Shown here one piece after another: positions 45,301-56,100 of a stretch of DNA of 64,000 nucleotides (within the stretch, counting starts at the first letter, position 1; each line of letters opens with the position of its first letter). Position numbers and translations under genes: made by a program. The notes beneath the pieces are model-generated. The model worked only from the letters and a program-made list of their open reading frames with translations, was not told the DNA's origin and did not search any database. Source of the stretch: Ptychodera flava (taxonomy: Eukaryota > Hemichordata > Enteropneusta > Ptychoderidae); the NCBI RefSeq assembly GCF_041260155.1, contig NC_091933.1, forward strand, positions 34,691,293 through 34,755,292. Reading direction: 5' to 3'.

Positions 45301-47218
45301 CAGCATGGAAATTCAGATTCAGTGCGGAATATTCTGTTCATAGAGTAATGGTATGATTGTCTTGAGAGAGAGTACAGTAAAATATGTAAAATTCCAAGTA
45401 CCCTACAACTTCCATATCTGAGTAAATATACATAAATAATTTATTAATACAAACGAACTAAGAGTATCTTCAGCAAATCATGCATATTTTATGCGACATT
45501 GTACACTTTCAATAAACCAAGGAGACTGAAGTGCAGTGTTTTTCAATATTCTTGTTGAACATAAAACAGGAACTATGCATGTACATCAACACAGGGGGAC
45601 CCATGAGCCACAGGTGACCATAGCTTAGTTCCCATGATAAGCCTGTCAATGACGTTTCATGTCATCATCAACAAAAGTAAAACAAAATTTGGTAAAAAAT
45701 CAGAAATCATGGTAGATTATATTCACCCAGCACCAAAGTTTGCAATGAGGAGCAAAGAGGAGTCAAGTGCCTTTACTCCAAGGCACAATACTGTTCTTTG
45801 AGTCTCATACCCATAGTCCTCCATTAGCGAGTCATGCTACTCTGACTTGAACTTATCTTCCGTCACTCATGAATCAGGTACCCAACCCATTGAGCAATCA
45901 TATAAATTCATCTGGATAGACTTTTGTGACATTTGCATGTGTATGCAATTGCATATTGTTCCATATACTGGTACAGCTCAGCTATCGTGTGGAAATCACA
46001 CAAACTACAAACCAGAAAGGCAAGCCACAGAAATAGACTCCATGGTTTAAAAATTGACCTGATGCATTTTTGCATCATTCTTGCAATTGACAGCAAAAAG
46101 GAGAAGACAAGAAGCTAATTTTCCAGGAGCTGATATCATTCTCCAGCAGTTGAAAGACAAACCAAAGAGGAAGAGAATTGGAATATTATCAAGTGGACCA
46201 CCTGCTAGAGGTGAGTACTGTAACGTCACTTTGGCTATCTGTATCTACTTCTACACGACTTCAAAAATATACTGATAGTGTCATTGTCTTTTTGTAACAT
46301 CTTCTACACATGTGATTACCAGCCATCAAATTTGATGGTGCAATTATGTGCAGATCGTTATAAATCCACTAAAAAGTGATAATTTTTTTTGAGAACTTTG
46401 CACTTGAAAGCCCATTTAATTGCAAGTTTTGGAGACTTACAAGTAGCATGTGACACTTGTAATCTTGTAATCTGAGTTAGGGAGTTTGAATGCATTTGAC
46501 AATAAGTTAGGGAGTCTGCATTTGAAAGTGTTGAGTTTATGCAGTGTATGGTGCATGTCTTTTTTTTTTTTTTGGACTCCTAGAATAGTATCATTCAAAG
46601 AACAACAAACCTATGGAGCACTTCTGCACAAAACCGGTAATGGTCATGAAAAATCAGATGCTGAGGAATGTGGCCAGAAACCTCTCTTTTTTGTTTTTAG
46701 TGTGACTGTATTCATATTTCTGCTTCTTGTAATATAACTGTCACATCAAAGCTGTCAAGGTGTACCACATGATCAAAAAGTGTCCTACTAGATTGTATCT
46801 ATATGTACTCAAATAGCACAGCTGTTTCCAAGCAAGGCTTGCGCTGTGAACATTATTCATGTGTGCAAAATCCTTCAGTCTTATAACCTGTTTATCCCCA
46901 TTTTCCTGTAATCAGATCAACAATCACCATTGAGAACAATGGATTTGGGCTAAACCATAGCAGTGAAAGGGTTAAATGGTTTGATTTTGTTCACACGCAG
47001 CTGGTACAGCTATTCTCAATGAAGACGGTGAAAAGATCGGACAGCTGACCAGCGGTTGTCCGTCGCCAACGTTGAAGAAGAACGTTGCCATGGGATACAT
47101 CGAAACTGCCTATTCAAAGAGAGGTACAGATGTCAAACTGGAAGTCAGGAAGAAACATGTACCGGGTCAAGTCAGCAAAATGCCATTTGTGCCCACAAAC
47201 TATTACACTGGAAAATAA
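30290..47218 (+). CDS. AMT: Aminomethyltransferase, mitochondrial (glycine cleavage system T-protein), complete, 8 exons
   Basis: 415 residues; human AMT has about 403. It transfers the one-carbon unit from aminomethyl-lipoyl H-protein to tetrahydrofolate, releasing ammonia, in the mitochondrial matrix. Exons: 30290-30397, 35137-35365, 35989-36149, 36864-36945, 43885-44030, 44975-45161, 46094-46210, 47001-47218. All introns are GT-AG and phases match at every join. Residues 1-36 are rich in Arg, Lys and Ser with few acids, as expected of a mitochondrial presequence. Family motifs in order: MPVQY (65-69), LFDVSHM (87-93), [10 protein letters not shown] (133-142, holding the acidic residue used in catalysis), [15 protein letters not shown] (228-242), then [18 protein letters not shown] and a C-terminal [12 protein letters not shown] block. 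Nothing is missing. The orthologue call is firm. Expression should be constitutive or metabolic, but the sequence shows no regulator. Confidence 0.98.
32609..34126. mobile_element. hAT-like non-autonomous DNA transposon, 1.5 kb, in AMT intron 1
   Basis: Begins CAGCGCTTGTC and ends GACAAGCGCTG. The inverted repeat extends about 60 bp inward through TTTAGTGTGGAGTTTCAGGG and the CACACACGG region. It is flanked by the identical direct repeat TAATTTTTA (32600-32608 and 34127-34135), of which 8 bp would be the usual hAT duplication. Internal frames show no hAT transposase or BED finger. A SINE-like insertion with a long G tract lies inside (33238-33520). Confidence 0.85.
33238..33520 (+). mobile_element. 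SINE-like element with 33-base G homopolymer (partner of 11748-12746)
   Basis: Starts GGATGTGGCTAAGAAGTTTG, the same tRNA-like head seen on the minus strand at 11925-12005. Here the B-box segment is deleted: the sequence jumps from CGCGTACCG to TGCGGGTAAATTTGAC. A run of 33 G residues follows (33345-33377), then GGGGGGTCATC blocks and ACCGGCGACAAGATTTTGCC, ending in GTAAAAACTGAACGG. It is nested in the hAT-like element. Confidence 0.75.
34174..34870. repeat. ~70-bp inverted repeat flanking a 550-bp spacer
   Basis: Left copy 34174-34241 (TTAGCATATTT, AAATAATCAC, CACAGTAAGTGAGACTACCC) and right copy about 34800-34870 (reverse complement, GGGTAGCCTCACTTACTGTG). Probably another small non-autonomous inverted-repeat transposon in AMT intron 1. 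Its exact ends and target duplication are not clear. Confidence 0.65.
35800..35912. repeat. G-run/C-run low-complexity block in AMT intron 2
   Basis: Contains a G run followed by AGCAGC and a C run (about 35805-35830), able to fold into a short G:C hairpin, and a second C run near 35891-35910. Both are likely to be length-variable. Confidence 0.6.
37941..37962. repeat. Perfect 9-bp stem hairpin
   Basis: GTAGACCCT and AGGGTCTAC separated by CCAA, in AMT intron 4 just before the tandem-repeat region. Function unknown. Confidence 0.6.
38020..39450 (+). repeat. Tandem array of ~145-bp units with (CTGT)n leader in AMT intron 4
   Basis: Opens with TGCTCACATGTAGCACACGTGAGCA-type inverted words (about 38030-38050) and a CTGT-rich microsatellite (about 38062-38106). 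About eight degenerate units follow, each with ATTTGCATATTTAATGAACT then AATTAGGGATATATATCTGA. They start near 38372, 38515, 38677, 38821, 38976, 39100, 39248 and 39390. Later units are more degraded. Similar CTGTCTGT-led repeats are known in several marine invertebrate genomes. Confidence 0.85.
39640..39774. repeat. Long near-perfect palindrome containing a tRNA 3'-half (B box)
   Basis: The left limb includes TTTATTTTGTTGTAAATGAA and GTGACCCATGCGGGACT; the right limb carries their reverse complements AGTCCCGCATGGGTCAC and TTCATTTACAACAAAATAAA. The loop region carries GGGTTCGAGTCCC (about 39723-39735), a strong B box whose T-arm pairs (GTGGG with CCCGC). GACCCAT and ATGGGTC pair like an acceptor stem. 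There is no D-arm or A box, so it is not a working tRNA gene. It is more likely a hairpin made from a tRNA-like 3' half. Confidence 0.75.
44026..44113 (+). repeat. 36-bp duplication of the AMT exon 5 splice-donor region
   Basis: TTGAGGTATGTATGCCATAG and the following 16 bases occur at 44026-44061 and again at 44078-44113. The true donor is the GT at 44031-44032; the copy supplies an identical second donor 52 bases downstream. Use of the second donor would read into an in-frame TAG within a few codons. Confidence 0.95.
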
Positions 47219-48784
47219 CATCCCCAATGAAATGGAACTTGTTTCTTCAAATGATGCTCTTCATACAGTGGTTTCTTGTTCATATACACAATATCATGAT
47301 CAGCAAGTGTAAAGCTAGCTATAAGAGATGACTATTTTCAGAACCAATTTACTATTCTTGTCAAGTAAAGAAATTTGGATTTGGTGTTCTAGATAATGTT
47401 ACAAATATGGCACAAAAAAGGTAAAAAACTGTGACTTTTCAAGGATAAAATACTTTGCCCTCAGTGCAGATTATGGTGTATTCATTCATTCCAAAGGCTA
47501 AGGTTGTCAAATTTTTAGATTTTGAATAGTTGACTAAAGGTCACCAACTTTTCAAAACTTGAAGGTGACAATCAGAAAACATGTTTTGGTTTCAACAAAA
47601 AAATGTAAATATGGCTAAAGATCTTGGTGATTAAAATTATTTGTGGCATTCTGAAGATAGTGACTGTACCATAGACTTATATCTTGGTGAGAGAAAGTCT
47701 GAAGCATGGATGATAGCAATAACACATCATTTGCAATAGGAATCGTTTGTATGTCTTAGCATTTATATATCCAACAAATCCATTAAAGTATACAAAAATT
47801 GAAATTTGTGTTCATGTAAAAAAAAAGGCAAAATGAGAAACGTCTAAGGAATGTCAATGTCGTATGTTCAACAAAATCAAAGCAATATGGAGTAGTTGCT
47901 AAGCAACAGCTACCATGTGATGAATGACATAAATGCAGGATATGTCCTCTTTGCTGATTGGGTAATGTGTTCTGAATAGTGTTCCAAAGAATGACAAGTC
48001 AGATGGGAATGAGCTTGCATTTTGCATCAACAGAATTGTATTTCTACAGTAGACCTTTTCCAGTTATCCCACAATGCATTGCTGATTTTGTTAGGCACAA
48101 TAGATTGTTATACAACTGACACAAATCTGCAATGCTGAAAAATGCCTCTTGTAATTTGTATTCATCAACGATGAAAATGTAGGTCAGGATTTAACTTGCC
48201 ACAGTGTTCTATGAGTAACTTACCCTACGGCTAAAAAGTCCTATGAATAACGTATACTTTGTGTACACTAGTATGCACTGTGTCATGGAACTGGTAAAAG
48301 AACTACTGTTGACAGTAACGACAGTTCAGCAGAATGCCATGACAAACATAAATTGACCTTTCTGAACAAAGGGTGCTTGATGAAACTTTCAAAATTTAAA
48401 TCACCTATGAACAAGTTAAGTTCACATTTTTCACTCTAAAGAGCAGTATCAGGGCACATTATCTTGCTATTTTTGTCACATTTAGTCAGATAAAATCTGA
48501 CCAACTGCAGTCATCCAATGTACTCTGTAATCATAAACAGTTTGTTACTAAATAAAACTTATGTTTTCAACAAACCTCAATGCAGGACATGTGAAAGTAC
48601 ATCTTGTTAGGTAAATACACTACAGATTGTTATATATTTTGATATGTAAATATTGCAGACTTGGTAAAATATCTTCACTCAAATGCAGCTTTCATTCGCT
48701 TACAAGACTTGATTCACTTGTTTCCCTAGTGAGTAGAAACCTCTAGTGAGTAGAAACATGCCAAATCCAGAGAAAGGTGATCGG
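47219..48784. other. Tail-to-tail intergenic interval between AMT and the SSUH2-like gene
   Basis: Holds the 3' UTRs of both genes, which converge here. Candidate AMT poly(A) signals are ATTAAA at 47782-47787 and AATAAA at 48551-48556. I see no further gene. For the minus-strand gene I did not find a clear signal immediately after its stop. Confidence 0.5.
48551..48556 (+). promoter_or_regulatory. Candidate poly(A) signal AATAAA of AMT
   Basis: Canonical hexamer about 1.3 kb after the AMT stop and about 230 bases before the stop of the opposing gene. The earlier ATTAAA at 47782 is an alternative. Confidence 0.35.
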
Positions 48785-50075
48785 CTATAAAACAGAACAC
48801 CCCAAGCAATTCTGTTGTGGATAGTCTGGTGCATAGACGCATCTCTCATTGCCATACACCCAAAAGTAATAATGTTTCTCCTTCCATTGATATATGCACT
48901 GTGTCACTGGCACTGCATGCAGTCCATGGCGCTATTTAAAAAATAAACAAAAAAAGTTGAATCAGTCCTACAGAAATCAGAATCTCATCTGCAACACACT
49001 GTTCTATACCGTGAACCATGATTTTGTTTTCTGAAAATACTATCAACTGTGGTATGTCTATCACTATGCAGCTGAACATTCCTAATCTACAAAATTTCCA
49101 GTCATTAACTTGTTTTGACTGATGTTGTTCAGTTAGATACCATATAGAGCATATCCATAGTCCATTTAGGTATGTCCAGTGACACATCCAGTGTACACAA
49201 CTGGTATGGATATTAAGGTAATATGTGCCTCGAAAGTGACAGACTTAAACTTTTGCTCAAACTTTCCTCAATGAAACTTTTCACAATTCTCTTACCAAAG
49301 CAAGAATATAAATCTGGGATCACCGTGCAAAATTTGGTACACTGGAGAGACAAATTACCTAAGATTTCCCGATATTTGAAATTTACAATGGCCGCTATCC
49401 CTGTGTTAACCCTATGGGGAAAAATTAAATTTTCGATTTTTGAAAAACTAAGCCGCTAAATTTTTTCTTTCGCCAAGAGCTTTAAAATGAACCGCACAAG
49501 TGGTGGATCAGGAGAGAATTGACAAAATTTGAAAGCCTGAATTTTTTTTCCAAGAGGAAATCTTAATTACACTGCATATGTGTGTATAGAAGAGGTTTTA
49601 GACCTCTAGCAAAGACATGGGCTCGTACCTGTTGAAGTTTTTTTATGCCAGAGTAAGCTTGACGATGTTCGTCGACCAGTCTAGCTGATTGATATACAAT
49701 CTCTTGGACTGGGTAGTTGGACACAGGTTCTATACTGACTGCAGTCTGCTCAAACACCTTAGCACCACTAACATCTCGCAGCAATTCTTTTGGGACACCA
49801 GTCTTTTCGATGATGTGATCACTTTTGTGATTTATGCTGCAAAACACAGAGTCTGTTAGTGATCCTTGGTTGAGAGAGAAAAATGTCCGCGGGATAACTA
49901 GCTTCTTAAACATGGAAGCATGACCCTTGACTTATCAAAAGATACAATAGAAGTTGAATTTTAGGTTGCAAATTATGAATCTGAGGGTATAATTCAAAGT
50001 CTTAAACTAGGACAAGAATTTTGTTTTAAGACTATGACTATTTCTACATTAATAATTTGTAGATACAGTGAATAT

Positions 50076-50144
<69 letters not shown>

Positions 50145-53100
50145 TTTATTGTTTGTTTATGTGTAGACAATGAAACTGCCTAAGTGTAACTCCTAGAATA
50201 ACCAGGGAAATGTTTGCCTATTTATCTATGATATGAATAACAATAATCTTCCACTCTCTGGTCAATAGTTCAAGAAGTTAATCCAAGTGTTTCCTGATGA
50301 TGTTCCGACTTCTGTTAAATATGATGTCTGACATTGTGACACGAGTACTTACAAGTTCACTGTCAGCATTAAGAAGTGTTTCAAATTACGTTGACCTCTG
50401 CATGTCCTGCAAGTGATACGCCCGTCACCACCACATGTATCACACCTACAGATAAAACATTCGTATGCTGATTTGAATCTTTCAGAGAGAAGGAGATTGC
50501 AATCTCGTGTATGGTTATGTTTCTAAACTTTGATAGCCATTCAATACATCACATGGCAAATCCGTGCATTGAAATAACCACCGATTGTCATGGCATGGCT
50601 GATGTGAAGATGGTGTAAAAAGTTAGTCTCTTACACTGTACGTGTGCTACAGCTGATAACCTGCCATAGCTACAGTAACTTTGGTTCGGATTGTTTTTCC
50701 TAAAACCATGATATCTTCATAAAATACACTGTGAAAGTCGTCAAACAGGTATGTTCTTGAAATTGTTGGTCTTACCACGAACTCCGTTTCAAACTATTAA
50801 ATATGAGTGGAATGATGTGTGTTTTTATTGAGTAATTGATTAGATAAAGCCGTGGAAACAGCTGATTATTCCAAGACAAACCGGAAATACTCTTCAAAAT
50901 TCTAAAACTAATTGTCGTGACGTCTGACCCTAATTCTCTGAAATTGCTCAAACCATTTTAAGATTAGTTAACGGAACTGTTTATTCTCTTACTTTCCTTT
51001 TGTTTCTTCAGTAATAAATGTATTCATATGAGAAAGCGACCAACCTTCGTTTACCTACTCCCATGCACTGAGAACAACTTTCCTGCACTCGCTGTCCTTC
51101 AGGGTTGGTTCGTGACACACGACCACTGCCGCTACACGATGAGCATGGCACACGGCCGTCGCCATGACAACGATGGCATTTATTGAAGCCCATGCCGTTG
51201 CAATCATGACAAGGCTGGAACAAAATATAATACATTCCATTTGTCCGTTATCGTTCTGTTTCATCAGCAGATACGACTTCTGCAGCTGACGACTTTTCCG
51301 GCTGAATTTATACGTGTTAGAAACAGTTTTTTTTTGTATATTCACAAGTTTGTACGGTGAGCTAAAAACGTCAGCCATACTGTATGTATCCATGTCTTTC
51401 TATAACTGGTTACCAAACATTATGTGTCATTGCAAGATACAGTATGTCCGTCCTATTCAAGACTTTTTGTGAAAGAAGTACATGGATCACGTAGTAGTAA
51501 TAACCTTTAAGTGACAAGTTTAACTGGAGAAATACTGACAAAAGTATCACTCCTTCTAAATACCTCCAGAATAATTGGATATAACTGAACAGTTTTAGAG
51601 TGATTCAGTATTTCAGATCTAAACTCTTCAGCAGTTTGAGATTTGATGAAATCGCGCGCAAGGCCTTTTCAAACAGCGACATGGGATATATACCGTAGAA
51701 TTGATATTGTTTTCTTTTGTGTAAAAGGCCTCTTATAGTCCGTGGGCTGGAGGGGCCCACCGTGCACCCCCCCCCCCCACATCCCTACTACTTGGGTATT
51801 TTTTTGTTCTTTAGGACCTGCTGAACAAGAAAAAAGATGTTAACATTGGATATTTTGGGATGCACTACCTATCTCGGCTGGTTTTTGATTTGCATGTACC
51901 GCAAAAAATGGCGAAAAATGGGTAGGGGTAGGGGTACTATATCCTCCCCTACATTGAGTAAACTAGCATGAAATAACACAAACCATACATTTTGGAAAGC
52001 TGAGATTCTGCTCTTTATGAGAAACACCAACTTTAGCAAAATTAATTTGTGTACATAGAATAGGACGACTTTAAAATGAATGTTTTTGACAATTTTGAAT
52101 TTTTTTACCCAAAATACCATGTAACAATTGTGATTTACTTGTTATTAAGCAAAATTTTGACAGCTTTTTGTGTTTGAATTATTTATTCCCACATATTAAA
52201 CAAGAAAAAAAGTGTTAACATTAGATATTTAACTATACACTACTTCTCTGAGTCAATTTTGAATTGCGTGTATCTGTATGGGGTGTGCAAAAGCTAGGGG
52301 TAGGGGTACAACATTCTTTCCTTGATGAAGTAAAATGGCTTGAAATGCCATATACCTTATAGTTTTAGAAAGCTTAGATACTGGTCTTTCTAAAATGCAT
52401 AAAGTTTTAGTAAAAAAATATGACGTCATAGAATTGGATAACTTTAAATCGATTTTTCTGGTAATTCAGTATTTTTAACCGGAAGAAAATACGATAACTA
52501 TTGTTTCTCCTTATGAAGAACAAATCAAACACATTTATGGATGTTATTTACTAATTGCAATGTGCTGAGAAGAAAATAAATATCAAAATTGGGTATTTAC
52601 CATGCATTATTGTCTCTAGTCACTAAAATAGCAAGTTTTGCTACATTGTTATATCGTGAATGGGCATTTTATTGTTATGCAATGAACTAATGTACAGCCT
52701 TAAAAAGAAGACTCGAAAACGTGCACACATAGTCATATTGCCATTTTCTCCTTCAAGTAAAAAGATTATTGACGACTGTCTATTGTTATAATTTAATTTT
52801 TAAATATTTTTCTATAAAATAATTTTGTTAAGGCGTATTTGGAAAATTGTCTATGCCTCCTAGCCTTACTTTATATACAGCAAGCATTACTAACAATCTA
52901 TTAGGCCGAGGCTAGAGGGGGCGTCTACGTGCACCTCCCCCCTCACCCCACAGGATAACAAACCTGTAACTTTCAGAAGCCTTGGGATCCCTAGAATACG
53001 AAATGGGATTTTAACAGACAAAATATAGGGACTCAATAGCTGTTACGGTCATGTTTTGAAGGGTACCACAAAATCACGATTTTGTGACCCACGTGGATTT

Positions 53101-56100
53101 TTGTCAAACCTGTCTTCTTGTACGTAATCTGCTGAGCTTACTGTTTAACATGACCTAGGTTATGGGGTATCATTAGAAAGATGATTTATTCTTCTTGAAA
53201 ATGGTATATAGCAATATGCAATATCTTCTATAGTTTAAATGAAATAGGGCCATAATTTACCCCATACCCCAAAGTTTTATGTCACAAATTGCTGTCAAAA
53301 CTAATCTAAATTCCACCAATTACTTACCTGTACATAATACAGAAGGCAATACTGTGTATTAACTTTGTGTTATTTGCTACAGGTACAAGTAGAAACTTGG
53401 AATAAACTTTTAACAGAAAAAATATTGGGATCCTGTAGCTGTAACAGTCATATTTTGAAGGGTACCGAAAAATAACAGTATTACTGACTCGCATTAGTTT
53501 TTGTTAAACCTGTCTTCTTGTAAGTCTTATGCTGAGCTTATTTTGAAAATAACGAGACCAATGGGGTACCATTAGTAAGTTAATTTACTCTTCTTTAAAA
53601 TGATATGTTGCAATATGCAATATCTTCTATAGTTTTCATGAAATAAGATCAAAACTTACCCCATACTCCAACGTTTTATGTCGAAATTACCATCAAAACT
53701 AATCTCAAATTCTACCAATTATTTTCATAGACACATTACAAAAGGCAATTCTTTGTATAAAATATATTTTATTTGGTACAGGGACATGTCAAAAATATGA
53801 GTTAGACTTTTAAGAGACAAAATATTGGTATTGAATGACTGTTACTGGCATGTTTTAAAGGGTACTGTGAAGTCAGAGTATTACCGACTCGCATATGTTT
53901 TTGTTAAATGTGTCGTCTTGTAAGTTTTCTGCTGAGCTTACTTTTTACCATAGCCTAGATTATGGGCTGCCATTGGAAAGACAATTTATTTGGCTTTAAA
54001 ATGACATATTGTAATATACAATATCTTCTATAGTTTTTATGAAATAGGACCAAACCTTACCCCATACCCCAAAGTTTTATGTTGTATATTACTGTCAAAA
54101 CTAGCATTTAATTTCGATAAATTCTATAAAAAAGACAAACTTTGTATGAAACCTTTTTTATTTGTTACAGAGACATTTCCAACTATGAAAGATACCATTA
54201 ACAGGATAATTATTGTGATTTAATAGCTGTTAGCATCATAGTTTGAAGGATAGCAGGATACATGTATATGTTGCTGAAACCCGTGAAATTTTATTAAACA
54301 AGTTTCCAAGACATTTATCTGCCAACCTTTATTTTATCCGTAACGCAGATTGTAGGGTATCATTATAAAGCTTTTATCACTTTTTACCCCATACCCCAGA
54401 GTTTTATGTTGTATATTACTGTCAAAACTAGCATTTAATTTCGATAAATCTATAAAAAAAAAGACAAACTTTGTATGAAACCTTTTTATTTGTTACAGAG
54501 ACATTTCCAACTATGAAAGATACCATTAACAGGATAATTATTGTGATTTAATAGCTGTTAGCATCATAGTTTGAAGGATAGCAGGATACATGTATATGTT
54601 GCTGAAACCCGTGAAATTTTATTAAACAAGTTTCCAAGACATTTATCAGCCAACCTTTATTTTATCCGTAACGCAGATTGTAGGGTATCATTATAAAGCT
54701 TTTATCACTTTTTATTTTAGCATATGATAAAGTGCATTATCATCTGAAGTTGTAATGAAATGGCAAAAAACTTTCCCCATCCCTTACTTTTATTTGCAAA
54801 CTACATCTGTTCGAAAACTTTGCAGTTTGCGAATTTGGGATATGGGGTAAGTCTGGTCCTATTTCATGAAAACTATTAAAGATATTTCATATTACAATAT
54901 GTCACTTTAAGGCAAAATAAATTTTCTTTCCAATGATGGCCTATAAGATAGGTAAGAGTAAAAAGTAAGCTCAGCAGATGACTTACAAGATGACACATTT
55001 AACAAAAACACATACGAGTGGGCAAGACTGAGACTTTACAGTACCCTTCAAAACATGACAGCAACAACAATCATTCCCAATATTTTGTCTGTTAAAAGTC
55101 TATCTAATATTTGTAACATGTCTCTGTAGCAAATAAAACAGATTTCATACAAATCATTGCCTTTTGTAGTATGTCTAGGTAAACGTTTGGTAGAATTTGA
55201 GATTAGTAGTGATAGTAATTTGCAATATAAACTTAGGGGTGTGGGGTAAGTTTTGGTCTTATTTCCTTAAAACTTAAGAAGATATTGTATATTACAATAT
55301 GTCATATGAAAGAAGAAAACAATACCTTTCGAACGATACCTCAATAGCCGGGTTATGTTAAAAAATAGGCTCAGCAGATGACTTATAATACGACAGGTTT
55401 AACCAAACGTATGCGAGTTGGCAATACTGTGAGTTTGTGGTACCCTTCAAAATATGACTGTTACAGCTACAGCATCACAATATTTTTTCTGTTAAAAGTT
55501 CGTTTCAAGTTTCTAACATGAACCTAAAGCAAATATACTAAATTTAATACAAATCATTGCCCTTTATATTATGACCCGGTCAATAGTTGTCAGAATTTGA
55601 GATTTGTTTTGACGGTAATTTGGAATATAAAACTTTGGGGTATGGGGTAAGTTGTGGTCCTATTTCATGAAAACTATAAAAGATATTGCATATTGCAATA
55701 TATTATTTCAAAGAAGAGTAAATTACCTATCGAATGATGCCCAACTTGCTACATTATGTTAAAAAGTAAGCTCAGTAGAAGACTTACAAGAAGACAGGTT
55801 GAACAAAAATGTATGCGAGTTGGCAGTACTGTGATTTTGCAGTACCATTCAAAATATGACTGTTACAGCTACAGCATCTGGATATTTTTCTGTTAAAAGT
55901 TTATTTCAAGTTTCTAACCTTTACCTGTATCAAATAAAACAAATTTGATATAAAGCATTGCCCTTTGTATAATGTCTAGGAAGATAATTGGTAGAATTTA
56001 GGATTAGTTTTGACAGTAATTTGTGACAAAAAACTGTGGGTTATGGGGTAAGGTTTGGTCCTATTTCATAAAACTATAGAAGATATTGTATAGATATTGT

